Origin: an uncultured Lachnospiraceae bacterium
Lineage (GTDB): Bacteria; Bacillota; Clostridia; Lachnospirales; Lachnospiraceae
Length of the DNA: 64,000 nt
NCBI GenBank assembly: GCA_910588825.1
Contig: CAJURF010000008.1
Location: 8,612-72,611 of the forward strand
Direction: 5' to 3'
In this document: piece by piece, positions 36,129-44,998 of the stretch
How the letters are laid out: the number at the start of each line of letters is the position of its first letter
How positions within the stretch are numbered: the first letter of the stretch is position 1
Notes under the pieces: generated by a model
The model's database searches: none
Seen by the model: only the letters and a program-made list of their open reading frames with translations
What the model was told of the DNA's origin: nothing
Made by a program: the position numbers and the translations under genes

Positions 36129-36449
36129 CTACACCTCTTTCGCAATAATCTTCAAATATTCGTTCTCATAACTTTCCTGTATCTGGAATAACCCCAGCAT
36201 AAGCGAATCCATCAGCAGTCTGGACGCCTCGCCGGGACCAACTATAAATTCCCAGAATAAGTATCCGTCTTCACTGGTTACATGGATAATATCCTCTGTA
36301 AACGTGTCGATAGAATTCACGGTATTCACCATCAATGCAGACACAGCGGCACAGATGATATCACGTCCCTGCTCTGCGAATCCGGCATGTCCAGTGGATT
36401 CGATCTTTCGGAACTCTCCGTTCTCTTTCCAAACTGTAACTGTGATCAT
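36129..36449 (-). CDS. prp: Ribosomal-processing cysteine protease Prp
   Basis: Prp removes the N-terminal extension of L27. The 106-residue protein has the catalytic His in STGHAGFAEQG and the Cys in DIICAAVSAL, and a C-terminal LGLFQIQESYENEYLKI helix. It lies between rplU and rpmA, the invariant setting of this family (formerly YsxB). Confidence 0.95.
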   Translation of the reverse strand: MITVTVWKENGEFRKIESTGHAGFAEQGRDIICAAVSALMVNTVNSIDTFTEDIIHVTSEDGYLFWEFIVGPGEASRLLMDSLMLGLFQIQESYENEYLKIIAKEV

Positions 36450-36463
36450 CTCATACCTGGCTT

Positions 36464-36769
36464 TTAGCCATTAATTTTTTCAATCTTTACTTTTGTATAC
36501 TGCTGCCTGTGTCCTTGTTTCTTGTGGTAACCGGTTTTTCTCTTATACTTGTAAACGATTACTTTCTTAGCCTTTCCGTTTTCCACTACAGTTGCAGTTA
36601 CACTGGCATTTGCCACGTCACCGCCTACTTTCAGGCCGTTGTCGCTGATTGCAAGCACATCATCAAAAGTAACTGTCTCACCGGCTTCCACACCCAGCTT
36701 CTCCACTTTCAGGCAGTCGCCTTCTGCCACTTTATACTGCTTGCCACCTGTTGCAATGATTGCGTACAT
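36464..36769 (-). CDS. rplU: 50S ribosomal protein L21
   Basis: L21 binds 23S rRNA in the large subunit. The 101-residue protein begins MYAIIATGGKQYKVAEGD and ends with the basic KYKRKTGYHKKQGHRQQY block. It leads the rplU-prp-rpmA-obgE operon. AGGAGGGT precedes the ATG. A promoter and short structured leader lie upstream. Confidence 0.97.
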   Translation of the reverse strand: MYAIIATGGKQYKVAEGDCLKVEKLGVEAGETVTFDDVLAISDNGLKVGGDVANASVTATVVENGKAKKVIVYKYKRKTGYHKKQGHRQQYTKVKIEKING

Positions 36770-36850
36770 CTAAGTACCCTCCTATAACTCTTACTCGCCA
36801 AATTCGGTAGTTGAGATTCAACACTTCATACCTCTTTGTGCGGCATACTT
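36770..36850 (-). promoter_or_regulatory. 5' leader of the L21 operon with hairpin
   Basis: The untranslated leader contains a hairpin GTTGA-ATC-TCAAC at 36810-36822 ahead of the ribosome binding site. Many Firmicutes carry an L21 leader RNA in this position that gives feedback control by the ribosomal protein. I could not confirm agreement with the consensus fold by eye. Confidence 0.45.
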
Positions 36851-36854
36851 CTGT

Positions 36855-36884
36855 ATTTTACCATGGATGGTACTATTTCGTCAA
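36855..36884 (-). promoter_or_regulatory. Promoter of the rplU operon
   Basis: On the reverse strand TTGACG and TAAAAT are 18 bases apart, about 86 bases before the rplU start. Confidence 0.72.
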
Positions 36885-36913
36885 GAAATTTTGTTAATTT
36901 TATTCCTCTTTCA

Positions 36914-37570
36914 TCAGGTTAACAGATAATCTAAAAACATTTTCACCCGTTCCACACGATTGGTATACGCAGATACACATAAATAACATCCGTCCTTATA
37001 ACTATTCATATTTCTAATCAGGGGGCTGTCCGAGATATCCACGCCCACAGGAATTTCCTCACCTTCCTCTGTGGTGTAATACACCAGCCGGTCCTGATAC
37101 TTCTGGTAAATCTCTTTTGCCAGGGCATCTTTTAGGTTCAGCACCCTCTTTCCCTTGGCAATACCCATAAGATTAGCCTTTTGGCAGACCAGGGCATCTG
37201 TGGTTCCTGCCTCCAGATAAGCCACTGTTTTCTGAAAATATGTGTTGCTGTAATCCTTCTGGTTCTCCAGATTAAAAAATGCGTTGGCGTCAAAGGTAAT
37301 GGTTCCCTTTTCCTGGAAAGCGGCATATGTTTCAAATTCTTTGTAGAAGCCAGAGGTTTCCGATACGTCGTCATAGCAGTTAATGAATGTGATATGAAGC
37401 AGTGTGTCTTCCGGACGGTTTAAAAAGGCGTGGATGAAGTATACCAGTAAAAATAAAAACACCAGAATTCCTACAATGGGGATTTTGTAATAGGTCCAGA
37501 TGTACTCCGCAGCCTGCTTTGTTTCCATTTCCTGTATTTTTTCTTTTTCCGCCTGCAGTCTTTTTTTCAT
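36914..37570 (-). CDS. Single-pass membrane protein of unknown function
   Basis: The 218-residue protein has a charged, helical cytoplasmic start (KKRLQAEKEKIQEMETKQ), one membrane segment at about residues 30-51 and an outer domain of about 165 residues. The outer part (FINCYDDVSETSGFYKEFE, LNLKDALAKEIYQKYQDRLVYY) is reminiscent of a small binding-protein fold but no signature is clear. It follows GGAAGGA and its own strong promoter, and it is not co-transcribed with rplU. I do not recognise the family. Confidence 0.72.
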   Translation of the reverse strand: MKKRLQAEKEKIQEMETKQAAEYIWTYYKIPIVGILVFLFLLVYFIHAFLNRPEDTLLHITFINCYDDVSETSGFYKEFETYAAFQEKGTITFDANAFFNLENQKDYSNTYFQKTVAYLEAGTTDALVCQKANLMGIAKGKRVLNLKDALAKEIYQKYQDRLVYYTTEEGEEIPVGVDISDSPLIRNMNSYKDGCYLCVSAYTNRVERVKMFLDYLLT

Positions 37571-37641
37571 CGGCTGTTCCTTCCGTGTTCCGTGGTTTTT
37601 ATTTTCATATAAACACATTGGAAAATCACTTTTTCTCTCTA

Positions 37642-37670
37642 AGTATATGCCTTTTCCCCAATTCCGTCAA
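37642..37670 (-). promoter_or_regulatory. Promoter of the single-pass membrane protein gene
   Basis: On the reverse strand TTGACG and TATACT are separated by 17 bases. Its -35 touches the foot of the terminator of the ABC transporter operon. Confidence 0.75.
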
Positions 37671-37712
37671 CGCAAAAAAGCAACGCCATAGCCAGCATTG
37701 CTTTTTTGCGTT
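37669..37712 (-). terminator. Terminator of the sugar ABC transporter operon
   Basis: AACGCAAAAAAGCAA pairs perfectly with TTGCTTTTTTGCGTT around a loop of about 14 bases. The T run is inside the stem, so it is a slightly unusual but strong structure, 17 bases after the last permease gene. Confidence 0.82.
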
Positions 37713-37728
37713 CAAACATATGTTTTTT

Positions 37729-38559
37729 CTACAGCTTACCGCCAGAGGTTGCGATACCTTCGATGAACTGTTTCTGGAAGATCAGATACAGAACGATCAT
37801 AGGAACACAGGCAATCAGTGAAGCTGCCATAAGCTGCGGATAATTGGATGTATACTGTCCCTGCATGGTTGCCAGCGCTGCGGATAACGGCATCTTTGTG
37901 GAGCTGGAGTTTACAACCAGGGGCCACATAAGGTCTTTGTAAGCAAACACTGCGGTAAAGATACCAAGTGCCACCATAGAAGATCTGGTGAGCGGTGACA
38001 TAATATGAAGGAATGTCTGGAAAATATTACATCCGTCAAGACGTGCCGCTTCTTCCAGAGATGCAGGCAGTCCCATGTAAGCCTGTTTCAACAGGAATGT
38101 ACCGAACGCAGTTACCATTCCGGGGAATACCAGCGCAAAAATGGTATTTGTCATTCCCATGCCGCTGACCATCAGGTACTGGGGAATGATAAAAATCTGA
38201 GCCGGAATCATCATCTGAAACAGTACCAGAGAGAACATAACATTCTTTCCTTTGAATTCCAGTCTTCCAAATGCATAGCCAGCCAGCGTAGCAGTCAATA
38301 CAGCACAGACTACACGCCAGAAAATCAACAGCAATGTATTTTTATAAAGAAGAAGGAAATTCATATTGTTCCAGACAGTACTAAAAGCATCGGTTTTCCA
38401 TACTGACGGAAAGATTACAAAAGGATTCACCTGGGTTGCCTCCGTCACAGACTTAAACGAAGTCAAAATCATCCAGAGAAAGGGTACCATCATGATGATA
38501 GAAAAAATAACCAATATAACATGAATTAAAACTGTAGTAAATTTTCTTCTCGCTTCCAT
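37729..38559 (-). CDS. Carbohydrate ABC transporter permease (MalG type)
   Basis: The 276-residue inner-membrane permease has six membrane segments and the EAA loop EEAARLDGCNIFQTFLHIMSPL, which contacts the ATPase. It opens with the typical long first helix ILVIFSIIMMVPFLWMILTS and ends VEGIATSGGKL-like (FIEGIATSGGKL). The partner permease lies 12 bases upstream. No ATP-binding gene is in the operon, so a shared MsmK/MalK-type ATPase coded elsewhere is likely. Confidence 0.94.
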   Translation of the reverse strand: MEARRKFTTVLIHVILVIFSIIMMVPFLWMILTSFKSVTEATQVNPFVIFPSVWKTDAFSTVWNNMNFLLLYKNTLLLIFWRVVCAVLTATLAGYAFGRLEFKGKNVMFSLVLFQMMIPAQIFIIPQYLMVSGMGMTNTIFALVFPGMVTAFGTFLLKQAYMGLPASLEEAARLDGCNIFQTFLHIMSPLTRSSMVALGIFTAVFAYKDLMWPLVVNSSSTKMPLSAALATMQGQYTSNYPQLMAASLIACVPMIVLYLIFQKQFIEGIATSGGKL

Positions 38560-38571
38560 ACTCTGCCTCCC

Positions 38572-39465
38572 CTACTCGTAATGAACCCATTTTTTCTGGC
38601 CAATCATCTGGAATACTGTAATAACTAAGATAACTGCAAGCAGAAGCATAACGATTGCTGAGCCATATCCCTTATTACCGTAATCAAAGGACTGCTGATA
38701 GAACAGGTAAACAATTGACTGCGTCTTCGGGAGCGCTGCATTGGAAGTTTCCATAACCATGTAAATCAGGTCGAATACCTGCAGTGCACCGATTACCCTT
38801 GTGATCAACACAAAGAAAATAGTCGGGGAAAGCAGCGGAACTGTAATATTAAAGAACGCCTGAATACCGGACGCTCCGTCAATATCTGCCGCTTCATAAT
38901 AATCATGCGGAATTTCCTGCAGACCGGAAAGGAACAATACAATGTTGTAACCGAGAATGGACCATACGCCGATGACGCCCACACAGATCCACGCGATTTT
39001 CGGATTGGAAATCCATTCCACATGGAGACCAAACGCATTGTTCAAAAGACCGAACTGTGAGTTGTACAGCCAGCGCCATACCATTGCCACTGCCGCAGGT
39101 GCTGCGATCATGGGCAGGAAAAAGATTGCTCTGTATGCACTGCGTCCTTTCATTTTGCGGTTCAGCAGAACTGCAAGGACAAGAGCGATACAAATCGAAA
39201 ACGGAACTTCAATAATCGCGTACTTGAACGTATTCCAGAGAGACTGCCATACAACTGAGTCCCCAAACATCTGTGCGTAATTCTCAAATCCGACAAACAC
39301 ATTTCCCTTGCCAAAATCCCCTGTTTTACAAAAAGACTGGTAAATGGTAGAAGCAATGGGATACAGATTCAGAATAATCAGACCTGCCATTGTCGGAATA
39401 ATAAACAGCCATCCCCAGAACAGCTGGTTTTTTTCCCATGTTGTCATTTTTGCCTTTTTATTCAT
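38572..39465 (-). CDS. Carbohydrate ABC transporter permease (MalF type)
   Basis: The 297-residue permease has six membrane segments. The early motif LILNLYPIASTIYQSFCKTGDFGKG matches the LacF/UgpA/MalF group (within this, LYPIASTIYQSF is the core). The EAA loop reads YEAADIDGASGIQAFFNITVPLL. It forms a heterodimer with the next permease. A hairpin separates it from the binding-protein gene. Confidence 0.94.
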   Translation of the reverse strand: MNKKAKMTTWEKNQLFWGWLFIIPTMAGLIILNLYPIASTIYQSFCKTGDFGKGNVFVGFENYAQMFGDSVVWQSLWNTFKYAIIEVPFSICIALVLAVLLNRKMKGRSAYRAIFFLPMIAAPAAVAMVWRWLYNSQFGLLNNAFGLHVEWISNPKIAWICVGVIGVWSILGYNIVLFLSGLQEIPHDYYEAADIDGASGIQAFFNITVPLLSPTIFFVLITRVIGALQVFDLIYMVMETSNAALPKTQSIVYLFYQQSFDYGNKGYGSAIVMLLLAVILVITVFQMIGQKKWVHYE

Positions 39466-39493
39466 CTTTTCACCCTCTATCTTTTAATTCTGC

Positions 39494-39540
39494 ACTGCGG
39501 AACATATGGAAAAACCATATATCCCGCAGTACAAAGTTAT
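39494..39540 (-). promoter_or_regulatory. Intercistronic hairpin between binding protein and permease genes
   Basis: ACTGCGG and CCGCAGT enclose an inner stem ATATGG/CCATAT. No T run follows, so it fits an RNA-stabilising or processing stem that leaves more binding-protein message than permease message. Confidence 0.65.
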
Positions 39541-39552
39541 AAAAGCCTATTT

Positions 39553-40884
39553 TTAATTACTTTCCGATGCAATGAGATCATTCATGGTCTTGGCAAACTG
39601 CTTGCAGGTTTCTTCCATCTTGGAAGGATCGTTCCATGCAGGTACCAGGTCAACTTTCGCCTGCTCTGTCCATCTGGTGGAATTATAGGTATAAGGTCTC
39701 AAAATCAGCTCATTTGTCACACCCTCATCCTTTGATTCTTCCGTGATATCCAGATATGGCTGCAGGTTAAATGTGTCAGTATAATTTACCCATGCTTCAG
39801 AAGTGCCTTCGAATGCAGACATGGTCACACCCAGTTCTGCCTGCTTTTTCTGCATTTCTTCTGAACCGAACCATTCGATCAGTGCCCAGGAGTCGTCAGC
39901 ACGGTCAGTGTTTGCCGGAGCTGCCCAGCCAAGGCCGTTACAGATAGAAGCGCGGACACCAGTCTCTTTGTCATAGGGAAGAATGGCAACATCACAGTTT
40001 TCTGTCATCACGTTATTTTCCTTGAAACCGGATACCATCCAGGAGCCCTGTGTTACCATGGCAACTGTGCCAGACTGAATCAGCGCGTCTGTATTTGTCT
40101 CAGCCATAGTTGTTGCGCTTGGACAGCAGTCTTTCAGGACTTTTCCTACAAAATCCATAGCTTTTAAAGTATTGGGGTCATCATATCCGGACTTCTTGTC
40201 GTCTGTCAGGATTGTTCCGCCCATGGAATAAATCATGTTATAGTAGCTGTCCTGTTCGTTGGTAGTATTCATAGCAAAACCATACTTGCCGTCATGGGTA
40301 AGCTTTTTGGCAGCATCATAGAAATCATCCCATGTCCAGGTGCTGTCAGGATAATCCAGTCCTTCATCGTCAAACATCTTTTTGTTGTACCACAAAGCAA
40401 TGGTATCGTAGTCTTTCGGAATCGCGTAGATGGAATCATTATGTGTGTAAAGTTCGGTAACTTCCGGCATATAATTATCCATATTAATGACATCGCTCTT
40501 TTCAATATACTCATCTAAATTCAGCAGCATGTCATTATTCATGTAAATCTGAGAGTTATTGGAATGCATCCAGAATACGTCTGGCATATCTCCGCCGGAA
40601 GCGCCGGCCTCAAGCAGTGTCCAGTAGCTGTCCCAGTCTTTTACTTCAACTTTTGCCTTAATTCCGGTTTCCTCTGTAAACAGGTCACAGATTTCCTGAA
40701 TACCCGGCTGCTGGTAGTTGTCCCAGATTACCACTTGCAATGCATCCGAGGAAGAACCACCACCGGAACTGCCAGAGTCTCCGGAATCACCTGACGAAGA
40801 ACTTCCGCCGCCACCGCCGCAGGCTGTCAGAGACACGCACATAGCTGCTGTTAATAATACTGAAACTAGTTTTTTTCTCATCAT
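39553..40884 (-). CDS. Sugar-binding lipoprotein of ABC transporter
   Basis: The 443-residue protein has a signal peptide with lipobox LTAC, lipid-attachment Cys at residue 22, and a Gly/Ser-rich linker (about residues 23-47). The mature part VVIWDNYQQPGIQEICDLFTEE-like (core QVVIWDNYQQPG) belongs to the extracellular solute-binding family 1. Trp- and Asp-rich segments such as LWYNKKMFDDEGLDYPDSTW are usual in sugar binders. The nearby alpha-galactosidase suggests raffinose, melibiose or similar oligosaccharides, but this is inferred from neighbours. First of two adjacent ATGs is used because of the AAAGGGGG spacing. Confidence 0.94.
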   Translation of the reverse strand: MMRKKLVSVLLTAAMCVSLTACGGGGGSSSSGDSGDSGSSGGGSSSDALQVVIWDNYQQPGIQEICDLFTEETGIKAKVEVKDWDSYWTLLEAGASGGDMPDVFWMHSNNSQIYMNNDMLLNLDEYIEKSDVINMDNYMPEVTELYTHNDSIYAIPKDYDTIALWYNKKMFDDEGLDYPDSTWTWDDFYDAAKKLTHDGKYGFAMNTTNEQDSYYNMIYSMGGTILTDDKKSGYDDPNTLKAMDFVGKVLKDCCPSATTMAETNTDALIQSGTVAMVTQGSWMVSGFKENNVMTENCDVAILPYDKETGVRASICNGLGWAAPANTDRADDSWALIEWFGSEEMQKKQAELGVTMSAFEGTSEAWVNYTDTFNLQPYLDITEESKDEGVTNELILRPYTYNSTRWTEQAKVDLVPAWNDPSKMEETCKQFAKTMNDLIASESN

Positions 40885-41021
40885 TTTTAATTCCCCCTTT
40901 TTATTAAATTGTGCTTATTAACACTGGTTTTATTCTATAGTATTTTGGTTATTTCGCATATGGAAAAATGTCCGCTTTTTATGTTTTAATGAATAGTATC
41001 ACAATAAGACTATTTTTGCAG

Positions 41022-41050
41022 TTGACTTTTAGGGAAATTTGTACTAAAAT
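41022..41050 (+). promoter_or_regulatory. Promoter of the YesL-type gene
   Basis: TTGACT and TAAAAT with exactly 17 bases between them lie about 54 bases before the start. The opposite-strand binding-protein gene in the same gap has only a poor match (TTCCAT-17-TACTAT), consistent with need of an activator. Confidence 0.7.
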
Positions 41051-41103
41051 TTGGAGAGCTATCAATAATTTTACAAATAATTCGGAAAATAATAGGAGGA
41101 AAA

Positions 41104-41760
41104 ATGTCTAAATTCTTTGGAAATGATACTTTATTCGGCCGTTTTTTTGGTCAGGCAGGAAATGTGATAACAATGAATCTTCTATTCCTTGTTTGCAGTC
41201 TTCCAATCGTAACATTGGGAACTGCCTATACATCTATGTATTATGCCCTGATGCGCAGCCTTCGATACGGAGATACTTCACTGATTCGTGATTTTTTTCA
41301 CAGTTTTCGGCAGAATTTCAGACAATCTGCCCTGTCATGGCTGGCAGTTGTGGTACTTGCAGTGGTTTTTTCAGCGGATATCGGTATGTTTGGTCCCGGA
41401 GGCATATACCCGTTTATGCCCTTTTACTATCTGTTTCTTGTGCTTATAATAATAGCCGCAATCACATTCATGTTTGTATTTCCTGTGATTGCGGCATTTG
41501 AAAATACGCTTAAAAATTTGTGGATACAGTCTTTCTTTCTGGCTGCCAGGAATCTTCCCTCAGCCCTGGCCATCCTGATTTTGAATGTTGTTCCGCTGTA
41601 TGTCTCGTTGACTACCCCGGTTCCTCAGTTCTTTGGCATGGCATTGTTTTTCTGGATTGTGGGCGGGTTTGGTTTTATTGCATGGGTGAATACGTTTCTC
41701 TTTTACCGCATATTCAAACCTCACCTTCCAGAAGAACCTGCTGAAGAGAACCTGGCCTGA
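41104..41760 (+). CDS. YesL-type DUF624 membrane protein
   Basis: The 218-residue protein has five or so membrane segments and matches DUF624 (YesL family, PF04854), often coded beside sugar ABC permeases in Firmicutes. It starts FFGNDTLFGRFFGQAGN and has the LRYGDTSLIRDFFHSFRQNF loop. The role is not known, but context suggests support of the sugar transporter. AGGAGG stands before its ATG. It converges with the AraC gene with 8 bases between stops. Confidence 0.87.
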   Translation: MSKFFGNDTLFGRFFGQAGNVITMNLLFLVCSLPIVTLGTAYTSMYYALMRSLRYGDTSLIRDFFHSFRQNFRQSALSWLAVVVLAVVFSADIGMFGPGGIYPFMPFYYLFLVLIIIAAITFMFVFPVIAAFENTLKNLWIQSFFLAARNLPSALAILILNVVPLYVSLTTPVPQFFGMALFFWIVGGFGFIAWVNTFLFYRIFKPHLPEEPAEENLA

Positions 41761-41768
41761 CCCGGCTG

Positions 41769-42689
41769 TCACAGCGGATACTGGCGGATGTATTCTTCTT
41801 TGACTTCCACCAGTTCCAGCTGGAGCTCTCTGTAAGCGCTGGGACTCATATGAAATTTGTGCTTAAATGTTTTGGAGAAAGACAGGGAATCGGTGTAGCC
41901 TACACTGATTCCCACACTGCGCACTGGTTCGTTGGTGTCCTTTAACAGCTGCGCGGCTTTCTCCATGCGGAAATTCATGAGAAAACTCTGGGGGGACATA
42001 TTCATCTCCCGTTTAAACAGACTGGTCAAATATCCCCGGCTGATACCGATGGTATTGGCTATCTCCGAAATTTTCAGCTTTTCTGCATATGAACTCATAA
42101 TGATATCCACCGCCATTTTCACATACACCTTATCCGGATACTCCGGGTCCCTGTCGTCAATCCGGCTCTGGCTGCCTTCCAGCAGCAGCGCAATGACAGC
42201 ATACAGATAGCTTGCCCGTTTCATCTCATCCACTATGGTGGGCTGTCTGGCCGAAAAAATCTTCTCAATCCCTCCGCTGACTGTGTACATATTTACAATA
42301 GATACCACCAGACTGTCTCTGGAAAAACCAATATGATGCACAATCCGTTCCGCATCAAAACCGTGGAATCCAATCCACAGATACTCCCAGGGTTCCTGTT
42401 CATCGGCCTGGTAAACGGTCTCCTCATCCGGGTAAATGGCAAACACCTGTCCGGCAGATATCTGGTAAGTTGTTTCTCTGGCCTGCAGACTTCCCTTTCC
42501 CCGCAGGATAATATGCAGCACATAATTTTCTCTCACATAAGGGCCGAATTTGTGTCCAGGGTCACACTGCTCTCTCCCGCAGTAATCCAGTACCAGCGGG
42601 CTGGTGATATGCATATTGTTGATCTGCTGTAGATCCTCCAGACATTTTTGAGTTACATTTTCTGTGTAACCGACTGTTTTTTTCTCCAC
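41769..42689 (-). CDS. AraC family transcriptional regulator
   Basis: The 306-residue regulator has an N-terminal cupin-like sensing domain (about residues 25-160, with VRENYVLHIILRGKGSLQ) and a C-terminal double helix-turn-helix. The DNA-binding part shows ISEIANTIGISRGYLTSLFK and the AraC signature VGISVGYTDSLSFSKTFKHK. A GTG is the predicted start; the ribosome site is weak. It follows the alpha-galactosidase gene by 41 bases. It is likely the sugar-dependent activator of the galactosidase and transporter. Confidence 0.92.
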   Translation of the reverse strand: MEKKTVGYTENVTQKCLEDLQQINNMHITSPLVLDYCGREQCDPGHKFGPYVRENYVLHIILRGKGSLQARETTYQISAGQVFAIYPDEETVYQADEQEPWEYLWIGFHGFDAERIVHHIGFSRDSLVVSIVNMYTVSGGIEKIFSARQPTIVDEMKRASYLYAVIALLLEGSQSRIDDRDPEYPDKVYVKMAVDIIMSSYAEKLKISEIANTIGISRGYLTSLFKREMNMSPQSFLMNFRMEKAAQLLKDTNEPVRSVGISVGYTDSLSFSKTFKHKFHMSPSAYRELQLELVEVKEEYIRQYPL

Positions 42690-42730
42690 AATTTTCCACG
42701 CGCCTTTCGTATGCTGTGACTTCTGCGTCT

Positions 42731-44962
42731 CTATTGGTTATCCCCGCTGTGCAGGATAAATAATCTTGCATCAAAATCTCCGCCTTTTTGGGGACGCTGG
42801 AACTCATCCAGTGCAGTGTCCGATGTGAGGAGTCCTATCTGCATCAGCTCATCTCCATAATGAGACGCCCTGCTCCCATCCAGAGTGTAACTAAAATCTG
42901 GAGACAGGCCCTTCAAACGAAGCCTGGAAAAAGGTGCATTTGCCATATTTAATGTGCGGTACCATCCCACAATGGCATCCTTTTTGTCTTCACTGACAAC
43001 CATCCATGCAGTAAGATTCCCCTCAAAAGGATTCTCCAGTCTGTAGAAGGTTCCATACTGCAGAAGATTTCTATATTTTTTCACAAAAACGATCTGCTTT
43101 TTAACATCCTCTATTTCCTGTGCGCTTAGTTTATTCAAATCCAGTTCATAGCCAAACGTTCCAAAGCAGGCCACATCTGCCCTGGTCTGCAGCGGTGTCA
43201 CCCGCCCCAGCTGATGATTGGGCACAGCAGACACATGTGCGCCGATACTTCTCAGAGGATAACAGTAAGAAGTTCCGTACTGTATCTTCATCCGCTCAGC
43301 AGCATCGGAATCGTCGCTTGTCCAGCACTGAGGCGCATAGTGCAGCATACCCGGGTCAAAACGTCCGCCGCCGCTGGCACAGGACTCAAAGAGCACATGG
43401 GGAAATTCGCTGGTAAGCCGTTCATACAAGCTGTAAACGCCCAGAATATACCTGTGGAACACCTCTCCCTGCCGGTCTGCCGGAAGCTTGGAAGAATAGC
43501 ACTCTGTAATGCTTCTGTTCATATCCCATTTGATGTAGGAAATCTTTGCTTCCCGGAGAAGCTTGGCAATCATCTGGTGGATATAGTCTACTACTTCAGG
43601 TCTGGAGTAATCCAGAACCCACTGATGCCGTGCCTTGGATGCAGGATAGCCCGGTGTGGAAATAATCCAGTCCGGATGTTCCCGGTACAAATCGGAATCC
43701 TCATTGACCATCTCCGGCTCAATCCATAGTCCGAACATCATGCCCATATCTTCCACCCGCTGAGCCAGACCGGTGATTCCATCTGGGAGTACATCCCGGT
43801 TCACTACCCAGTCGCCCAGACCTGCATTGTCACTTCTGCGGGCGCCAAACCAGCCGTCGTCCAATACAAACAGCTCTACACCGCACTCTTTTGCCTTGGC
43901 GGCAATCTCCAGGAGACGCTCCTCATTAAAATCGAAATAAGTGGCTTCCCAGTTGTTCAGCAGAATGGGGGACGGGCGGTCCCTCCAGGTTCCCCTGGCC
44001 AGACGTTTACCATACAGCTGGTGGAATTCCTGGCTCAGCTTATTCAGTCCGCTGTCCGAATATACAATCACTGCCTCCGGTGTCTGAAACTGGGCGCCGG
44101 GCTCCAGTTTCCAGTCAAATCCGCCGGGATGTATACCCATGAGGACTCTGGTCACCTGCTGTGCATCCACTTCTGCCTGTGCCAGGAAATTTCCGCTGTA
44201 GATTAAGCTGAAGCCCAAAGCCTCTCCCTGAAACTCATCGGTGCGGGGCCGCTTCAAAACCATAAAAGGATTGTGTTCATGGGATGAGTTTCCTCTTCTG
44301 CTGCCCACAGACTGAATCCCCGGTTCCAGATGTCTGGTTTTCAAGTGGAATTCTCTCCCCCAGCATCCGGAGGAATGAACCATATCATAGCCGCTGTCCG
44401 GCAGATCCAGGCACAGACTCATAGCTGACAGCAGATGAAGATTCTGGCTGCCCTCATTGATGAGCCGTACACTACGGGCAATACAGCTTCTGTCCCGGAA
44501 AATGGTATAGCTGAGTTTCACAGTCAGGCCGCAGACAGAATCTTTTAAAGTGATTTCCAGCGTTTCCGCCTCACTGTCATCCTCAGTGTAGACAGCCGGA
44601 AGCCCCTGAAGTTTCGGTTTGCCCTTCATAATCTGATGGCTTTCATATTTGGCGTCCGTCAGGCGGCTGCCATTTTCATGGAGAACTTCCAAAGCCGGCT
44701 GTCTGAAATCCGTAGTGCCGTACACCCCGTATTCCTGCTTGGTATTTGCCAGAGTAAAAAGCGGCTGGCTGTCATTCTCCACATAGGCGGTCATAGAACG
44801 GAGGATTGTCTCTGACAAATATGAGTAATCCTCCCTCAAATGTATACGCCCGCCAAAATACAGCTGCCCCATATGCCCGTTGGGCAGCACTTCCATAATA
44901 TAACTCACAGAATCATTGTAGAGATGGAATGTTTTTGATTTCTCGATAAATTGTATTCCCAT
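42731..44962 (-). CDS. GH36 alpha-galactosidase
   Basis: The enzyme removes terminal alpha-1,6-galactose from melibiose, raffinose and stachyose. The 743-residue protein has the N-terminal beta-supersandwich, a central barrel and a C-terminal beta domain of bacterial GH36 group I. Catalytic motifs are KWDMNR with nucleophile Asp480, and TSDDSD at residues 548-553 with the acid/base Asp. WIEPEMVNEDSDLYREHPDW is highly conserved. No signal peptide is seen, so it acts on sugar after uptake. AGGAGG is well placed before the ATG. Confidence 0.96.
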   Translation of the reverse strand: MGIQFIEKSKTFHLYNDSVSYIMEVLPNGHMGQLYFGGRIHLREDYSYLSETILRSMTAYVENDSQPLFTLANTKQEYGVYGTTDFRQPALEVLHENGSRLTDAKYESHQIMKGKPKLQGLPAVYTEDDSEAETLEITLKDSVCGLTVKLSYTIFRDRSCIARSVRLINEGSQNLHLLSAMSLCLDLPDSGYDMVHSSGCWGREFHLKTRHLEPGIQSVGSRRGNSSHEHNPFMVLKRPRTDEFQGEALGFSLIYSGNFLAQAEVDAQQVTRVLMGIHPGGFDWKLEPGAQFQTPEAVIVYSDSGLNKLSQEFHQLYGKRLARGTWRDRPSPILLNNWEATYFDFNEERLLEIAAKAKECGVELFVLDDGWFGARRSDNAGLGDWVVNRDVLPDGITGLAQRVEDMGMMFGLWIEPEMVNEDSDLYREHPDWIISTPGYPASKARHQWVLDYSRPEVVDYIHQMIAKLLREAKISYIKWDMNRSITECYSSKLPADRQGEVFHRYILGVYSLYERLTSEFPHVLFESCASGGGRFDPGMLHYAPQCWTSDDSDAAERMKIQYGTSYCYPLRSIGAHVSAVPNHQLGRVTPLQTRADVACFGTFGYELDLNKLSAQEIEDVKKQIVFVKKYRNLLQYGTFYRLENPFEGNLTAWMVVSEDKKDAIVGWYRTLNMANAPFSRLRLKGLSPDFSYTLDGSRASHYGDELMQIGLLTSDTALDEFQRPQKGGDFDARLFILHSGDNQ

Positions 44963-44998
44963 TTTACAGACCTCCTATTTATGATATAGCCGATACCA

